DNA of 64,000 nt from Cyclobacteriaceae bacterium (GTDB taxonomy: Bacteria; Bacteroidota; Bacteroidia; Cytophagales; Cyclobacteriaceae): positions 62,001 to 126,000 of the forward strand of contig JAEUUA010000020.1 of assembly GCA_016787755.1 (NCBI GenBank), written 5' to 3'. The notes beneath the pieces were generated by a model. It worked only from the letters and a program-made list of their open reading frames with translations, had not been told where the DNA came from and did no database searches. The translations under genes were made by a program, and so were the position numbers. Numbering within the stretch: the stretch's first letter is position 1; each line of letters begins with the position of its first letter. Below are positions 1-9,182 of the stretch, piece by piece.

Positions 1-1
1 A

Positions 2-421
2 GAGAAGAAAATCAGTGTGCGGCTTGATCCACGCGTAGTTATTTCTGATGCTGATCTTATGCTTCAAACAACGTATTCTAATACATGTTACCAGGCTTAC
101 CATCAACTTCAAAAAATCAGAGAAACCATTGATGAGAAATTAGCAAATCCAAAAATGAAATGGCCAAAAGGTAAGAAAGAACAGGTGATTACTTTTAGAG
201 GAAATGGACTTCCAGATAATCCGGATGTTTTATATGGAAGTGTTTCTGCAACACCTTTAGAGAATGAAACGCTGGTAAGTTTACAGGAAAAATTTTTGTT
301 TTTGATGGTGCTACTACAGAATGCTGATGCAAAACCAACATCTCAAGCCATGGCTGGAGTCGATACCCTATCTAGGCGGGTGGAAGAAATGAAGATTAAG
401 TGGAAGGCATTTAACCTGTAA
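2..421 (+). CDS. C-terminal part of a BNR/sortilin-type repeat protein (5' end outside window)
   Basis: The reading frame is open to the left edge, so this is only the last ~140 residues of a larger protein; the GTG at 17 is not taken as a start. The visible part has the helical tail DADLMLQTTYSNTCYQAYH, then LANPKMKWPKGK and FRGNGLPDNPDVLYGS. From memory this resembles the C-terminal tail of the large secreted VPS10/sortilin-like BNR-repeat 'glycosyl hydrolase' proteins common in Bacteroidota, whose propellers would lie upstream. The activity of these proteins is not established. The PLD-like gene begins 3 nt after the stop, so the two are probably cotranscribed. Confidence 0.6.
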   Translation, partial: EKKISVRLDPRVVISDADLMLQTTYSNTCYQAYHQLQKIRETIDEKLANPKMKWPKGKKEQVITFRGNGLPDNPDVLYGSVSATPLENETLVSLQEKFLFLMVLLQNADAKPTSQAMAGVDTLSRRVEEMKIKWKAFNL

Positions 422-424
422 GCC

Positions 425-1102
425 ATGGAATTAATCATACAACATCTACAAAGCAGTTTGGAAGATACGATTTTGTCGAAGGCTGAAAAAGGTGAGCTGA
501 AATCATTGGTTAGCAAACATTCGTTGAGTGATCACGAATTATCTATTTTAAGAAGTAAAATATATTCTCTGGCCATGGAGAAAGCCAATGCAGAAAATTA
601 TTCGTTTATCATTGAGTGGATTAAGGCAGCTAACAATGCCTTATTAACTAGTTCACAGGGGGCTACTGATGTTTTTTTTAGCCCGGGTGAAGAGTGTCGC
701 AATGCAATTATTTCCCGGATCAATGGGGCCATCCACCAACTTGGTATCTGTGTATTTACGATCAGTGACGACAGGATTACGGATGCTATTGTTACTGCGC
801 ATAAAAAAGGGGTGAACGTTAAAATCATTACCGACAATGATAAATCATGGGATGAAGGCTCGGATATAAAGCAACTGGCAAGGGCAGGAGTCTCAATTAA
901 AATGGACTCAACACCCAATCACATGCATCACAAGTTTATGGTTGTGGATAATAAATCACTATTGACCGGTAGTTATAATTGGACTATGAGTGCGATGCGC
1001 TATAATCATGAAAATATTTTAATCACCGAAGAAACCGGAGTGGTGCGTTCATTTTTAAAAGAATTTGAAAATTTGTGGCGGCAGATGGTAGAATATAAGT
1101 GA
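425..1102 (+). CDS. Phospholipase D-like nuclease domain protein
   Basis: 225 residues. The C-terminal two thirds carry one HKD motif, HHKFMVVDNKSLLTGSYNW (H-x-K-x4-D then GSxN, about residues 167-187). The preceding alpha/beta core includes FFSPGEECRNAIISRI. One HKD motif in a short protein is typical of Nuc-type nucleases and PLD-like phosphodiesterases, which dimerise to build one active site. The first ~75 residues are helical and unassigned, and there is no signal peptide, so it is probably cytoplasmic. The ATG lies just after the preceding stop. Substrate (DNA, RNA or phospholipid) cannot be told from sequence. Confidence 0.8.
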   Translation: MELIIQHLQSSLEDTILSKAEKGELKSLVSKHSLSDHELSILRSKIYSLAMEKANAENYSFIIEWIKAANNALLTSSQGATDVFFSPGEECRNAIISRINGAIHQLGICVFTISDDRITDAIVTAHKKGVNVKIITDNDKSWDEGSDIKQLARAGVSIKMDSTPNHMHHKFMVVDNKSLLTGSYNWTMSAMRYNHENILITEETGVVRSFLKEFENLWRQMVEYK

Positions 1103-1120
1103 TGTGCATAAATTTGCATT

Positions 1121-1558
1121 ATGCTAAAATATCTATTCATCTTCTCTCTTGGACTGTTTATTTTTGGTTGTCAAGAGAAAAAAAATCAAAGCGTAACTGA
1201 TTCAATGGATACACTTGCGCATGCCCGCACCATTGGTGGGGTTTTAGTTAAGGGAAAGGTGATAGATAACCAAACCCGATGCTCTCATTGGCATTCTGAT
1301 CTTGATATAATTGCAATCAAATTTAAATGTTGTAATACGTACTATCCATGCTATTCTTGTCATGCAGAAGATGTAGATCATGAGGCTACAACCTGGGAAA
1401 TTGTAGAACGCGATCAGAAAGCAATACTTTGTGGCGTGTGTGGTACGGAATTAACAATCAATGAATACTTGGGGAGCAATAACATTTGCCCTAATTGCCA
1501 GTCGCTATTTAATCCCAACTGTAAGAAACACTACGATTTGTATTTCACGATGGAATAA
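1121..1558 (+). CDS. CHY-type zinc-finger lipoprotein
   Basis: 145 residues. The N-terminus MLKYLFIFSLGLFIFGCQ is a signal peptide with a lipobox ending at Cys17, followed by a Ser/Thr/Asp linker. The rest is a CHY-type zinc finger: CSHWHS, CCNTYYPCYSCH, CGVCGTEL and CPNCQSLFNPNC provide the Cys/His ligands for several zinc ions. CHY fingers are usually short cytoplasmic proteins, so a lipoprotein form is unusual. An internal Met just before DTLAHARTIGG would give the normal cytosolic length, but the clean lipobox argues for the upstream start. Its role is unknown. Confidence 0.7.
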   Translation: MLKYLFIFSLGLFIFGCQEKKNQSVTDSMDTLAHARTIGGVLVKGKVIDNQTRCSHWHSDLDIIAIKFKCCNTYYPCYSCHAEDVDHEATTWEIVERDQKAILCGVCGTELTINEYLGSNNICPNCQSLFNPNCKKHYDLYFTME

Positions 1559-1564
1559 TTCCTT

Positions 1565-1634
1565 TAACCACAGAGGCACAGAGAAATTCTAAACAATGAC
1601 CTCTGTGCCTGCTCCGTGCCCTCAGTGGTAAAAA
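1565..1634. repeat. Imperfect inverted repeat, possible terminator or interspersed repeat
   Basis: The left arm ACCACAGAGGCACAGAG and the right side, where CTCTGTGCCT is followed by CTCAGTGGT, can fold into an imperfect hairpin between two convergent genes. A related ACCACAGAGGCAC string occurs again near 57,218. This suggests a small interspersed family rather than a one-off terminator. Confidence 0.5.
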
Positions 1635-1659
1635 ATTCTTGATTTGCATCTGATACGAC

Positions 1660-2049
1660 TTACTGCAATAATTTTTTTAACGCTTCTTCAATATTTTTCT
1701 TTTCCACACTATCAGGTTTTAGAATTGCCTGATGAGATGTGCTGCCAGTAATAGACACAATCAATCCGCTCATCTTGGGTCGCTCTGTCATGTGAGCACT
1801 TGTATTCTCAAAAGCAGTTTCAAAAAGGCTAGCAACTGTTTTATATTGATCGTTTGTAATTGAAACCAATTTTGGTTCACCACCACTATACATGCCGGTA
1901 GAACTTTCTTCCGGCTTAACCGGAATGTATTCGAGTGTAGTTTCAGTAATAACATATCGATTGGCACTGCCATCCGAATATTCGTATTGGGTGGGAGAAT
2001 TCATACATGATGTGGCTATAAGTAATAAACTGAAGCAAAGTAATTTCAT
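1660..2049 (-). CDS. Small lipoprotein of unknown function
   Basis: 129 residues with the signal peptide MKLLCFSLLLIATSC and a lipobox at Cys15. The mature part is hydrophilic and ends in a helical, Lys-rich tail (EKKNIEEALKKLLQ). No family is recognised. It lies about 35 nt downstream of the ABC-F gene's stop on the same strand and may be read from the same transcript. It is convergent with the CHY-finger gene. Confidence 0.6.
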   Translation of the reverse strand: MKLLCFSLLLIATSCMNSPTQYEYSDGSANRYVITETTLEYIPVKPEESSTGMYSGGEPKLVSITNDQYKTVASLFETAFENTSAHMTERPKMSGLIVSITGSTSHQAILKPDSVEKKNIEEALKKLLQ

Positions 2050-2084
2050 TTCTGAAATTAATGAATGAAATCCGAATACAGAAA

Positions 2085-3728
2085 TTAAGCTTTTACCGAC
2101 CGCTCGATTTCCTTCAAGTTTTCAATTTTCTTATTTCGCAAAAAGCCGTTGATGTCTTCAAAATGCTCGCGCACCCGCTTGTTCCCGAATTCAAAAACTT
2201 TGTTCGCCAATCCGTCAAGGAAATCACGATCGTGAGAAACAAGTATTAGCGTGCCATCAAACGCCAGCAAGGCATCCTTTAAAATATCCTTAGTCTTTAT
2301 ATCTAAGTGATTGGTTGGTTCGTCCAGAATCAACAGATTAACGGGTTGCAACAATAACTTCAACATGGCCAATCGTGTTTTCTCACCCCCCGAAAGTATT
2401 TTCACTTTCTTATCGATGTTATCTCCACTAAACATAAAAGCACCCAGCATGTCTTTGATTTTGGTGCGGATGTCACCCAAGGCAATCTGATCAATGGTTT
2501 CGAAGACAGTTAACTCAACATCCAATCGTGCGGCTTCATTTTGCGCGAAGTAGCCGATCATCGAATTATGTCCTAATTGCAACTTACCATCAAAATCGAT
2601 TTCACCCATAATCGCTTTAATCATGGTTGATTTTCCTTCTCCGTTCTTCCCGACAAAGGCAACCTTCTCGCCTCGGGCAATCGTTAATGAAGCATCCTGA
2701 AATACAACGTGTTCGTCATACTTCTTAGTTAGTCCTTCTACAATTACCGGATAGTTCCCAGACCGTGGGGCAGGAGGGAATTTCAAATTCAAGGACGAGG
2801 TATCTACTTCATCCACTTGCACAATCTCTATTTTCTCCAGCATTTTTACGCGCGATTGAACCTGTAGTGTTTTGGAATATGTGCCTTTAAAGCGATCAAT
2901 GAAACCTTGAATGTCGGCAATCTCTTTTTGCTGATCGTCAAATTGCTTTTGCTGTTGTTCGCGTCTTTCTTTTCTTAGTTGCAGGTAATGCGAGTAGTTT
3001 GTTTTGTAATCATAAATCCTACCCATCGTAATTTCAATGGTGCGGTTGGTTAAGTTATCGACAAACGCTTTATCGTGGCTGATTACAATTACGGCTTTTG
3101 CATTGTTCTTTAAAAAATCCTCCAGCCACTGTACCGATTCAATGTCCAAATGATTGGTCGGTTCATCCAGCAAAATCAAATCCGGCTTTTGCAAAAGAAT
3201 TTTCACCAACTCAATACGCATGCGCCAACCCCCGCTAAACTCAGTAGTTGGGCGTGAAAAGTCGCTGCGCAGAAAGCCCATTCCCATCAAGGTCTTTTCT
3301 ATTTCAGCATCAAAGTTGATTTCTTCAATTGAATAATATTTTTCACTGAGTTCCGAAACCTGTTCAATAATTTTTGAATACTCCTCGGACTCATAATCGG
3401 TGCGCGTTTCCAATTGATGATTTAATTCATCAATTTCCTTTTTCATATTTAAGGTTTTTGAAAAGGCTTTGGCAGCTTCTTCAAATACAGTGCAATCATC
3501 TTCGGTGAGTAGGTGCTGGGGCAGATACGCAATGACAGCATCTTTAGGGGCTGAAATTTTGCCCCGCGTTGGTTTATAGGCACTGGCCAGAATTTTTAAA
3601 AGCGTTGATTTACCTGCTCCGTTTTTACCCATGAGGGCAATGCGGTCATTTTCATTAATATTAAAGGTGATGTTGCTAAAAAGCACCGAGCCACTAAATT
3701 CTACACTTACCGAGTCAACTGAAATCAT
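2085..3728 (-). CDS. ABC-F family ATPase (Uup/EttA-like translation factor)
   Basis: 547 residues with two ABC ATPase domains and no membrane segments. Domain 1 has Walker A GKNGAGKST (about 34-42) and Walker B LILLDEPTNHLD. A charged coiled linker (RKERREQQQKQFDDQQKEI) follows. Domain 2 has GKNGEGKST, the signature LSGGEKTRLAMLKLL, and LLILDEPTNHLD. The tandem layout with a P-site-tRNA-interaction-type linker defines ABC-F proteins, which bind the ribosomal E site and help stalled or difficult translation, or protect against ribosome-targeting antibiotics. The size fits a housekeeping member. No resistance claim can be made from sequence alone. Confidence 0.9.
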   Translation of the reverse strand: MISVDSVSVEFSGSVLFSNITFNINENDRIALMGKNGAGKSTLLKILASAYKPTRGKISAPKDAVIAYLPQHLLTEDDCTVFEEAAKAFSKTLNMKKEIDELNHQLETRTDYESEEYSKIIEQVSELSEKYYSIEEINFDAEIEKTLMGMGFLRSDFSRPTTEFSGGWRMRIELVKILLQKPDLILLDEPTNHLDIESVQWLEDFLKNNAKAVIVISHDKAFVDNLTNRTIEITMGRIYDYKTNYSHYLQLRKERREQQQKQFDDQQKEIADIQGFIDRFKGTYSKTLQVQSRVKMLEKIEIVQVDEVDTSSLNLKFPPAPRSGNYPVIVEGLTKKYDEHVVFQDASLTIARGEKVAFVGKNGEGKSTMIKAIMGEIDFDGKLQLGHNSMIGYFAQNEAARLDVELTVFETIDQIALGDIRTKIKDMLGAFMFSGDNIDKKVKILSGGEKTRLAMLKLLLQPVNLLILDEPTNHLDIKTKDILKDALLAFDGTLILVSHDRDFLDGLANKVFEFGNKRVREHFEDINGFLRNKKIENLKEIERSVKA

Positions 3729-3844
3729 ACGTTTAAAAATAAGGGGGCAAATATACGCTTAGCACAGAATTTAAACCACACTCATCATAATCTTATCTGG
3801 CCAGAATCAATGAAATTTCTTCGTGATAGTTTAGATTGCAACTG

Positions 3845-4807
3845 ATGGCAAAAAAGCAAAAGCTACTTACGGTGTCTCATGTGACCAGAAAATATGGCGA
3901 TGATTTTTCTCTGCAGGATATTGATTTTACACTTTTAGGAACTTGTAAAATGGCCCTTGCCGGTGAAACGGGTTCAGGCAAAAGTACATTGTTAAAAATT
4001 ATAGGTGGCTTGCTTGAACCCGATGAAGGAACTGTCATTTTTCAGAATGAACGCGTGTTTGGTCCCGATCATCAGTTGGTACCCGGTCATCCCAAGATTG
4101 CGTACCTCTCACAGCATTTCGACTTGCCTAAGTTTTTACGGGTGGAACAGGTGCTTAGCTATTCGAATTATATGTCACGTAAGCAAGCGGCAATCATTTT
4201 TTCAGTTTGCCGGATTGATCATTTGTTAACCCGTAAGACCGATCAGTTGTCAGGTGGGGAACGCCAGCGAATTGCGATTGCTAGATTGCTGATAGCAAAA
4301 CCGAAATTATTGCTGTTGGATGAGCCGTATTCAAACTTAGATCCAGTGTTAAAGAATGTATTGAAAGCAGTTATTGACGAGATCAGTACAAAATTAAAAC
4401 TGAGTGTCATTCTCGTTTCTCATGATTCGGCAGACACGCTTTCATGGGCCGATAAAATCATCGTGATGAAATCCGGAAAAATTATTCAGCATGGCGTGCC
4501 TTATGAGATTTACGAGAAGCCTGTGGATGAATATGTGGCTGGGCTCTTTGGAGAGTACACTTCCTTATCGCCAATCTTATTGAAACGATTGGGGATTAAA
4601 TCCAAGCATAAAATGATTATTCGCCCTGAAAAGATTTCAATTCGAAAGTCGAAATCAAAAATAAGCACGGGCAAGATTGTTTCTGTTAATTATTTTGGAA
4701 GTCATTACGAGCTAGAAGTGCTCTATCACAGAAATATTCTAAAGTCTTTCGTCTCAGAAAACACATATATAGTAGGTGATGTCGTGAAAATTGAAATCAA
4801 TAAGTAG
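3845..4807 (+). CDS. ABC transporter ATP-binding subunit with TOBE-like tail
   Basis: About 320 residues from ATG 3845; an in-frame TTG at 3836 is less likely. Walker A GETGSGKST, signature LSGGERQRIAIARLL, Walker B LLLLDEPYSNLDP and the H-loop SHD are all present. The C-terminal ~70 residues (MIIRPEKISIRKSKSK onward) look like the TOBE regulatory domain of PotA/CysA/MalK-type importer ATPases. No permease or binding protein is adjacent. The stop codon is immediately followed by the start of the flavin oxidase gene, so the pair is probably translationally coupled. Substrate is unknown; an amine or amino-acid derivative is only a guess from that coupling. Confidence 0.8.
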   Translation: MAKKQKLLTVSHVTRKYGDDFSLQDIDFTLLGTCKMALAGETGSGKSTLLKIIGGLLEPDEGTVIFQNERVFGPDHQLVPGHPKIAYLSQHFDLPKFLRVEQVLSYSNYMSRKQAAIIFSVCRIDHLLTRKTDQLSGGERQRIAIARLLIAKPKLLLLDEPYSNLDPVLKNVLKAVIDEISTKLKLSVILVSHDSADTLSWADKIIVMKSGKIIQHGVPYEIYEKPVDEYVAGLFGEYTSLSPILLKRLGIKSKHKMIIRPEKISIRKSKSKISTGKIVSVNYFGSHYELEVLYHRNILKSFVSENTYIVGDVVKIEINK

Positions 4808-5968
4808 ATGGCAAATGAATTTGATGTAATAGTAATTGGTGTTGGCTCGATGGGCTCGTCAACCTGTTATCAATTGGCAAGTCGTGGAGTGTCAGTGTTG
4901 GGGTTAGAACAATTTTCTATTCCTCACGATCAAGGATCACATGCCGGACAAAGTCGCCTCATTCGCAAAGCTTATTTCGAACATGCGGATTATGTTCCCT
5001 TATTGGAAAGAGCCTATGATAATTGGAACCATCTGGAATCTATTACCGGCTCTCAAGTTTATTTTCCCACCGGACTCTTATATGCAGGGAAGCCTGACGA
5101 ACTATTGATTAAAGGGGTAAAGCACTCATCAGAGAAGTTTAACGTACCCATTGAAACAGTTACTAAAAAAGAGTTTGGAAATCGCTTTCCACAGTTTGAA
5201 GTACCCGATGACTACGAGGTATTGTTTGAACCCGATGCCGGGTTTGTTACTCCCGAGCGAGCGGTATCACTTTATGTAGCTCAAGCGATTAAAGCAGGTG
5301 CAACGATTCATTCGAATGAGGAAACACGTTCGTGGAAGCAAAATGAGACAAGTATTGAAGTTGTAACCAATAAGGGCACGTATGTATGCAAGAAGTTGGT
5401 GATTACTGCTGGTGCCTGGACGGGTAAAATGCTTCCTGAATTATCAACTCGTTTGCAGGTAACGCGACAGGTGATTGCCTGGTTGAATCCCAAAATTCAA
5501 AAACAGTTTGAGTTGAGAAATTTTCCGTGCTGGTTATTTGATGACCATACCCAACCTGGAATGTATTATGGTTTCCCGATTCTTAATACGGATCAATTTG
5601 GAGCACCGGCAGGATTGAAAGTTGCCCATCATTATCCGGGTTCACCCACTCATGCCAACTCGGTTAATAGGAACATAAGCCAGGAAGAGCAACAGATACT
5701 TATTAAATCGGTCACTAAGTTTTTACCTAATGGATATGCATCCCTCAGCGTTTTAAAAACGTGTTTGTATACCAATACGCCTGATGAAAACTTTATCATT
5801 GACTTTGTCCCTGAATCAAACAAGAATGTAATTATGGCTGCGGGTTTTAGTGGTCATGGATTTAAGTTTGTGTCTGTAGTAGGTGAAATAGTGGCTGATC
5901 TTTCCATTTCGGGTAGTACCAAATTACCTATCCATTTTTTGCGCGTTAGTCGCCTTTTTAAGGCATAA
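4808..5968 (+). CDS. solA: SolA-like N-methyl amino acid oxidase (sarcosine oxidase/MTOX family)
   Basis: 386 residues, the usual length of monomeric sarcosine oxidase or N-methyltryptophan oxidase. The N-terminal FAD-binding motif is GVGSMGSS, followed by a glutamate in GLEQF. The SVLKTCLYTNTPDENFIID segment contains the cysteine that carries covalent FAD in this family. The C-terminus has the FSGHGFKF motif. The family oxidises N-methyl amino acids to the amino acid, formaldehyde and H2O2. The true substrate is not determinable. It directly follows the ABC ATPase gene. Confidence 0.85.
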   Translation: MANEFDVIVIGVGSMGSSTCYQLASRGVSVLGLEQFSIPHDQGSHAGQSRLIRKAYFEHADYVPLLERAYDNWNHLESITGSQVYFPTGLLYAGKPDELLIKGVKHSSEKFNVPIETVTKKEFGNRFPQFEVPDDYEVLFEPDAGFVTPERAVSLYVAQAIKAGATIHSNEETRSWKQNETSIEVVTNKGTYVCKKLVITAGAWTGKMLPELSTRLQVTRQVIAWLNPKIQKQFELRNFPCWLFDDHTQPGMYYGFPILNTDQFGAPAGLKVAHHYPGSPTHANSVNRNISQEEQQILIKSVTKFLPNGYASLSVLKTCLYTNTPDENFIIDFVPESNKNVIMAAGFSGHGFKFVSVVGEIVADLSISGSTKLPIHFLRVSRLFKA

Positions 5969-6039
5969 GAATCTTTATTTAGAAAAATTGAAGAATGATT
6001 GTATCTTAGAAAATGGTTTTCAATCTAAATGCTTGAGTT

Positions 6040-7416
6040 ATGACTTACCCGACAACTAAATCCACATGGCTGTTTTTTCTATTCATAAGTGGTGTCATCA
6101 GCACAATCGCCCAAACTAATGAATCTCCGGCAGGCGCCTATACATGGAAGAAGAATAAAACCGAATTACAAGATGGCTATGTAGTGTTGAAATCAGGAAA
6201 AAGAATGGAAGGCAAAATTTCATTGAAAGGGAGTCCTACCAGTGTTTCTGAAATTGAATTTAAAGGAGAAGGCAAAGAAGTTGATTTTCCAATTGCCTCC
6301 TTAAAAGCCTATGGATTAGTAGGTGTAAATCCTAACGCATCAGTTAGTGCCTCAGCTGGGGCTGTCAATGAAAGCCCTTCTAGTATGTATGAGTGGCGGG
6401 ATATGGGTGTAGTCATGAATAAAAAAATTGAATCGACTACCCCGCGACTTGGATATATGGTTTTGAAAGATGGTACGCGTTATGAAGGTGAACTGAAGCT
6501 TAGGCGGAAGGACGGCATTCTTGAAGACTTTGAAGTAAAAACCGATCAGGGGAAACAAAAAGCAGATGCTAACAAAGTAGCGCGTTATGGATATACCATC
6601 AGTGAAGCAGAGGTTGCTCAACTTAATTTGGCAAAAGAAATAAAGAAATCTTTTCCGGGAAGTATAAATACAGGTTCTGGAACGTTACCCGGTGAGATTA
6701 CCATCAAACCGTCAGCTAGTAGATTCTCTTCAGAGAAAATTATTTTCGAAGGTCGGGATGGAAAACTATCGGAGTATGATCCTAAAAGTATTACTGGATT
6801 CAGCCTCACCAGCAAAGGAAAGGAAGTACGTTTCACCGCGCTGGAAAATGTATTCGTAAAAGAGATATTCAAAGGAAAAACGTTTCAGGTTTACATGAAT
6901 CCTAAACCAACTTCCATAAATAAATTTGCCACTTCGCTGGCTAAGAATGCCGCACAGATTGGAACTGCCGCTGCTGCTTCGGCAGTAGTTAATGCGGACG
7001 CAAAAAAGAACAATTACACAACTAACCTAGATAGTATCATTCGCGTGTCATCTACCGAAGACTTAATTACCTTACGCGATGCCTGGGCTAATGCAGCCGG
7101 GTATGATAATGCTGACGATGCGCTTGAGCAATCAGACAATGAAAGTTTAAAAGCCAATATTGGCGCGCTTGAATTGGCGATAGCCGGAAGAGAGGTAGCA
7201 AATTCAGAAGGTGGAATTCTAAATGAAGAATGGGTAATCTTTAACCGAATAACCAATGAGAAGACAGTTGTTTACAAAAGCGAATTTAAAGACCAGATTG
7301 AAGCCTTGCTATTTGGTTGCGATAAATACCTTGAGCTTTCTAAAAGTCAACAAAACGAAATGCAGAAGTGGAACAATTTTGAAGATACCATGAAGTTTTT
7401 AGATGGGTGCTATTAA
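6040..7416 (+). CDS. Secreted protein of unknown function
   Basis: 458 residues. A signal peptide ends at about ISTIAQ. Two similar segments contain GYVVLKSGKRMEGKISLKG and GYMVLKDGTRYEGELKLRR, so the N-terminal half is an internal duplication of a small beta-rich module; related strands recur later. An Ala-rich stretch and a helical C-terminus (LRDAWANAAGYDNADDALEQ) follow. No catalytic motif is recognised. It probably sits in the periplasm or outer membrane. The last 4 nt overlap the end of the convergent channel gene. Confidence 0.6.
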   Translation: MTYPTTKSTWLFFLFISGVISTIAQTNESPAGAYTWKKNKTELQDGYVVLKSGKRMEGKISLKGSPTSVSEIEFKGEGKEVDFPIASLKAYGLVGVNPNASVSASAGAVNESPSSMYEWRDMGVVMNKKIESTTPRLGYMVLKDGTRYEGELKLRRKDGILEDFEVKTDQGKQKADANKVARYGYTISEAEVAQLNLAKEIKKSFPGSINTGSGTLPGEITIKPSASRFSSEKIIFEGRDGKLSEYDPKSITGFSLTSKGKEVRFTALENVFVKEIFKGKTFQVYMNPKPTSINKFATSLAKNAAQIGTAAAASAVVNADAKKNNYTTNLDSIIRVSSTEDLITLRDAWANAAGYDNADDALEQSDNESLKANIGALELAIAGREVANSEGGILNEEWVIFNRITNEKTVVYKSEFKDQIEALLFGCDKYLELSKSQQNEMQKWNNFEDTMKFLDGCY

Positions 7417-8267
7417 TCAGGCAGTTGAGTTCCGCATTGATCACAGAAGTTAGCATCCTTTTTATGACGGGTTGAACCACAGTGTAAGCATTTTAATTTG
7501 TTGGAGCGCTCATTTCCTTCGCGAATTATATCTGCAGTTACAAGCCCTGTGGGTACTGCAATAACTCCATACCCAAGAATCATTAGTACCATGGCCAACA
7601 ATTGACCAAGCGTGGTTTGTGGGGCAATGTCACCATAGCCTACCGTAGTTAACGTTACGATGGCCCAATAAATGCTTCTTGGAATACTGGTGAACCCATT
7701 AACACGGCCTTCAATGATAAACATCAGTGTACCAATAAATACACTTACAATAATTACAAAAAAAAGAAAGACAAAAATTTTACGCGAACTGGTTTTTAGT
7801 GCTGCTCTTAATTTACTGGCCTCGCCCATAAACTGAACCAACTTTAAAACCCTGAACACCCGCAGGAGCCGCAACACACGAATTACCGCCAGCGTTTGGC
7901 TACCCATAATAAAAATACTCAGGTAGGTGGGTAAGATGGAAAAGAGATCGATAAGCCCATAGAAACTGAACACATAGCTTTTCTTTTCTTCCGAGGTCCA
8001 GATGCGCAACACGTATTCGATGGTAAATAACCCTGTGATAATCCAATCCAGATGAAAGAATAAGCGCGCCCAATTCGAATAAATACCTTCCACACTTTCC
8101 AGCATAAGAGTAGTAATGCTGGCCATGATGAGTATGAGTAGAATAATGTCAAACGCTCTTCCGGCAGGGGTGCCGACACCAAAAATGATACGATGGATTT
8201 TTTGTTTGGTAGTACTCAAAACAAATCGATTGGGAATATTAGTTTTTTGTGGCTTAAATTTACACAA
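7413..8267 (-). CDS. Voltage-gated potassium channel with C-terminal zinc ribbon
   Basis: 284 residues with six predicted membrane segments. S4 is the Arg-rich RVIRVLRLLRVFRVLKLVQ, and the pore loop TTVGYGDIAPQT contains the K+ selectivity filter. After S6 there is a short C-terminal zinc ribbon, CLHCGS...FCDQCG, which is not part of the standard Kv core. The family forms tetrameric K+-selective channels in the inner membrane. The ribbon could mediate assembly or metal/redox sensing; that is inference. It is convergent with the secreted protein gene, with a 4-nt overlap. Confidence 0.88.
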   Translation of the reverse strand: MCKFKPQKTNIPNRFVLSTTKQKIHRIIFGVGTPAGRAFDIILLILIMASITTLMLESVEGIYSNWARLFFHLDWIITGLFTIEYVLRIWTSEEKKSYVFSFYGLIDLFSILPTYLSIFIMGSQTLAVIRVLRLLRVFRVLKLVQFMGEASKLRAALKTSSRKIFVFLFFVIIVSVFIGTLMFIIEGRVNGFTSIPRSIYWAIVTLTTVGYGDIAPQTTLGQLLAMVLMILGYGVIAVPTGLVTADIIREGNERSNKLKCLHCGSTRHKKDANFCDQCGTQLPD

Positions 8268-8315
8268 TACTACTATTTAGTATCGTTACAATAATGCATT
8301 TAAATCTACTATTTT

Positions 8316-9164
8316 ATGTGGATAATGGCTAAGATACTATCGCGCTTTAAGTGGGTTAGCATTGCTGCTATCGTACTAGTCAATCCATTAATAACAGATG
8401 CACAATCTACCGTAGATGAGCAGGATGGTTCCGATCCGGTTTCTATGAAAAGCCGTTTTGTTGCCGATGCCGAAGCCTACTTATTTGTAGGAGAGGCCAG
8501 GCACTACGCGATGCGCTTTGGATACGAGTATGGGATACAAAATGGAAGACATCTTTTTGGAATGTCCCTTCCTTTCGTGCATACCATTTATAATGCCGAT
8601 TTTGGTGGCTATGAAAACACAACCGGGGTGGGTGACCTAAAGATGCGCTATATGTTTGCTCCCTTTCTTCAAACCAGTAAGGCGGGCTTGCAGCGAGTGT
8701 CAGCCTATGCCGAGGTAACAGCACCAACGGGTGAGTATCGGCAAGGCAGGGGTGCAGGTACCTGGCTGTTTAAACCCGGGATGGTCTTTACGGTTCGATC
8801 AGATCCTTACGTTTCTTTTTATCCTGAAATAAAATTTCAATTATCGGGTGGAGCGGGAAATAGTTTAGGTGGTGCCGATGGTGCGCCCGATGCCAATAAT
8901 CCGGATAAAGATGGAAAGATTCAAAACCTGAGTCTGGCACTACCGGTGGTTGTATTGGTGAAAGATTGGGATGGTTGGTTTTCCTTAAACGCGATGTACA
9001 TTCGTTCACTGACTGAGAAGGTAGACTTTATTTTTCTTCGTACCGATTTTGGCAGGATGATTGGAGATAACACTTCAGCAGCATTAAATATTTCTAAATT
9101 TATAGCTGGACAACCGCGACTCAATGTGTTAGTGCAGGCACGATTTCAGTTTTTTCTTCGATAA
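8316..9164 (+). CDS. Putative outer-membrane beta-barrel protein
   Basis: 282 residues from ATG 8316; ATG 8325 (MAKILSRFK) is an equally good start. A signal peptide ends near ITDAQS. The mature part alternates hydrophobic and polar residues in beta-hairpin style, with glycine-rich turns (GGAGNSLGGADGAPDANNP). It ends in the aromatic strand VLVQARFQFFLR, typical of outer-membrane barrels recognised by BamA. It resembles the transporter-like barrels often seen in Bacteroidota, but no precise family is certain. It is followed by DoxX 18 nt downstream, probably in an operon. Confidence 0.6.
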   Translation: MWIMAKILSRFKWVSIAAIVLVNPLITDAQSTVDEQDGSDPVSMKSRFVADAEAYLFVGEARHYAMRFGYEYGIQNGRHLFGMSLPFVHTIYNADFGGYENTTGVGDLKMRYMFAPFLQTSKAGLQRVSAYAEVTAPTGEYRQGRGAGTWLFKPGMVFTVRSDPYVSFYPEIKFQLSGGAGNSLGGADGAPDANNPDKDGKIQNLSLALPVVVLVKDWDGWFSLNAMYIRSLTEKVDFIFLRTDFGRMIGDNTSAALNISKFIAGQPRLNVLVQARFQFFLR

Positions 9165-9182
9165 ATCTTTACGGACAATAAA

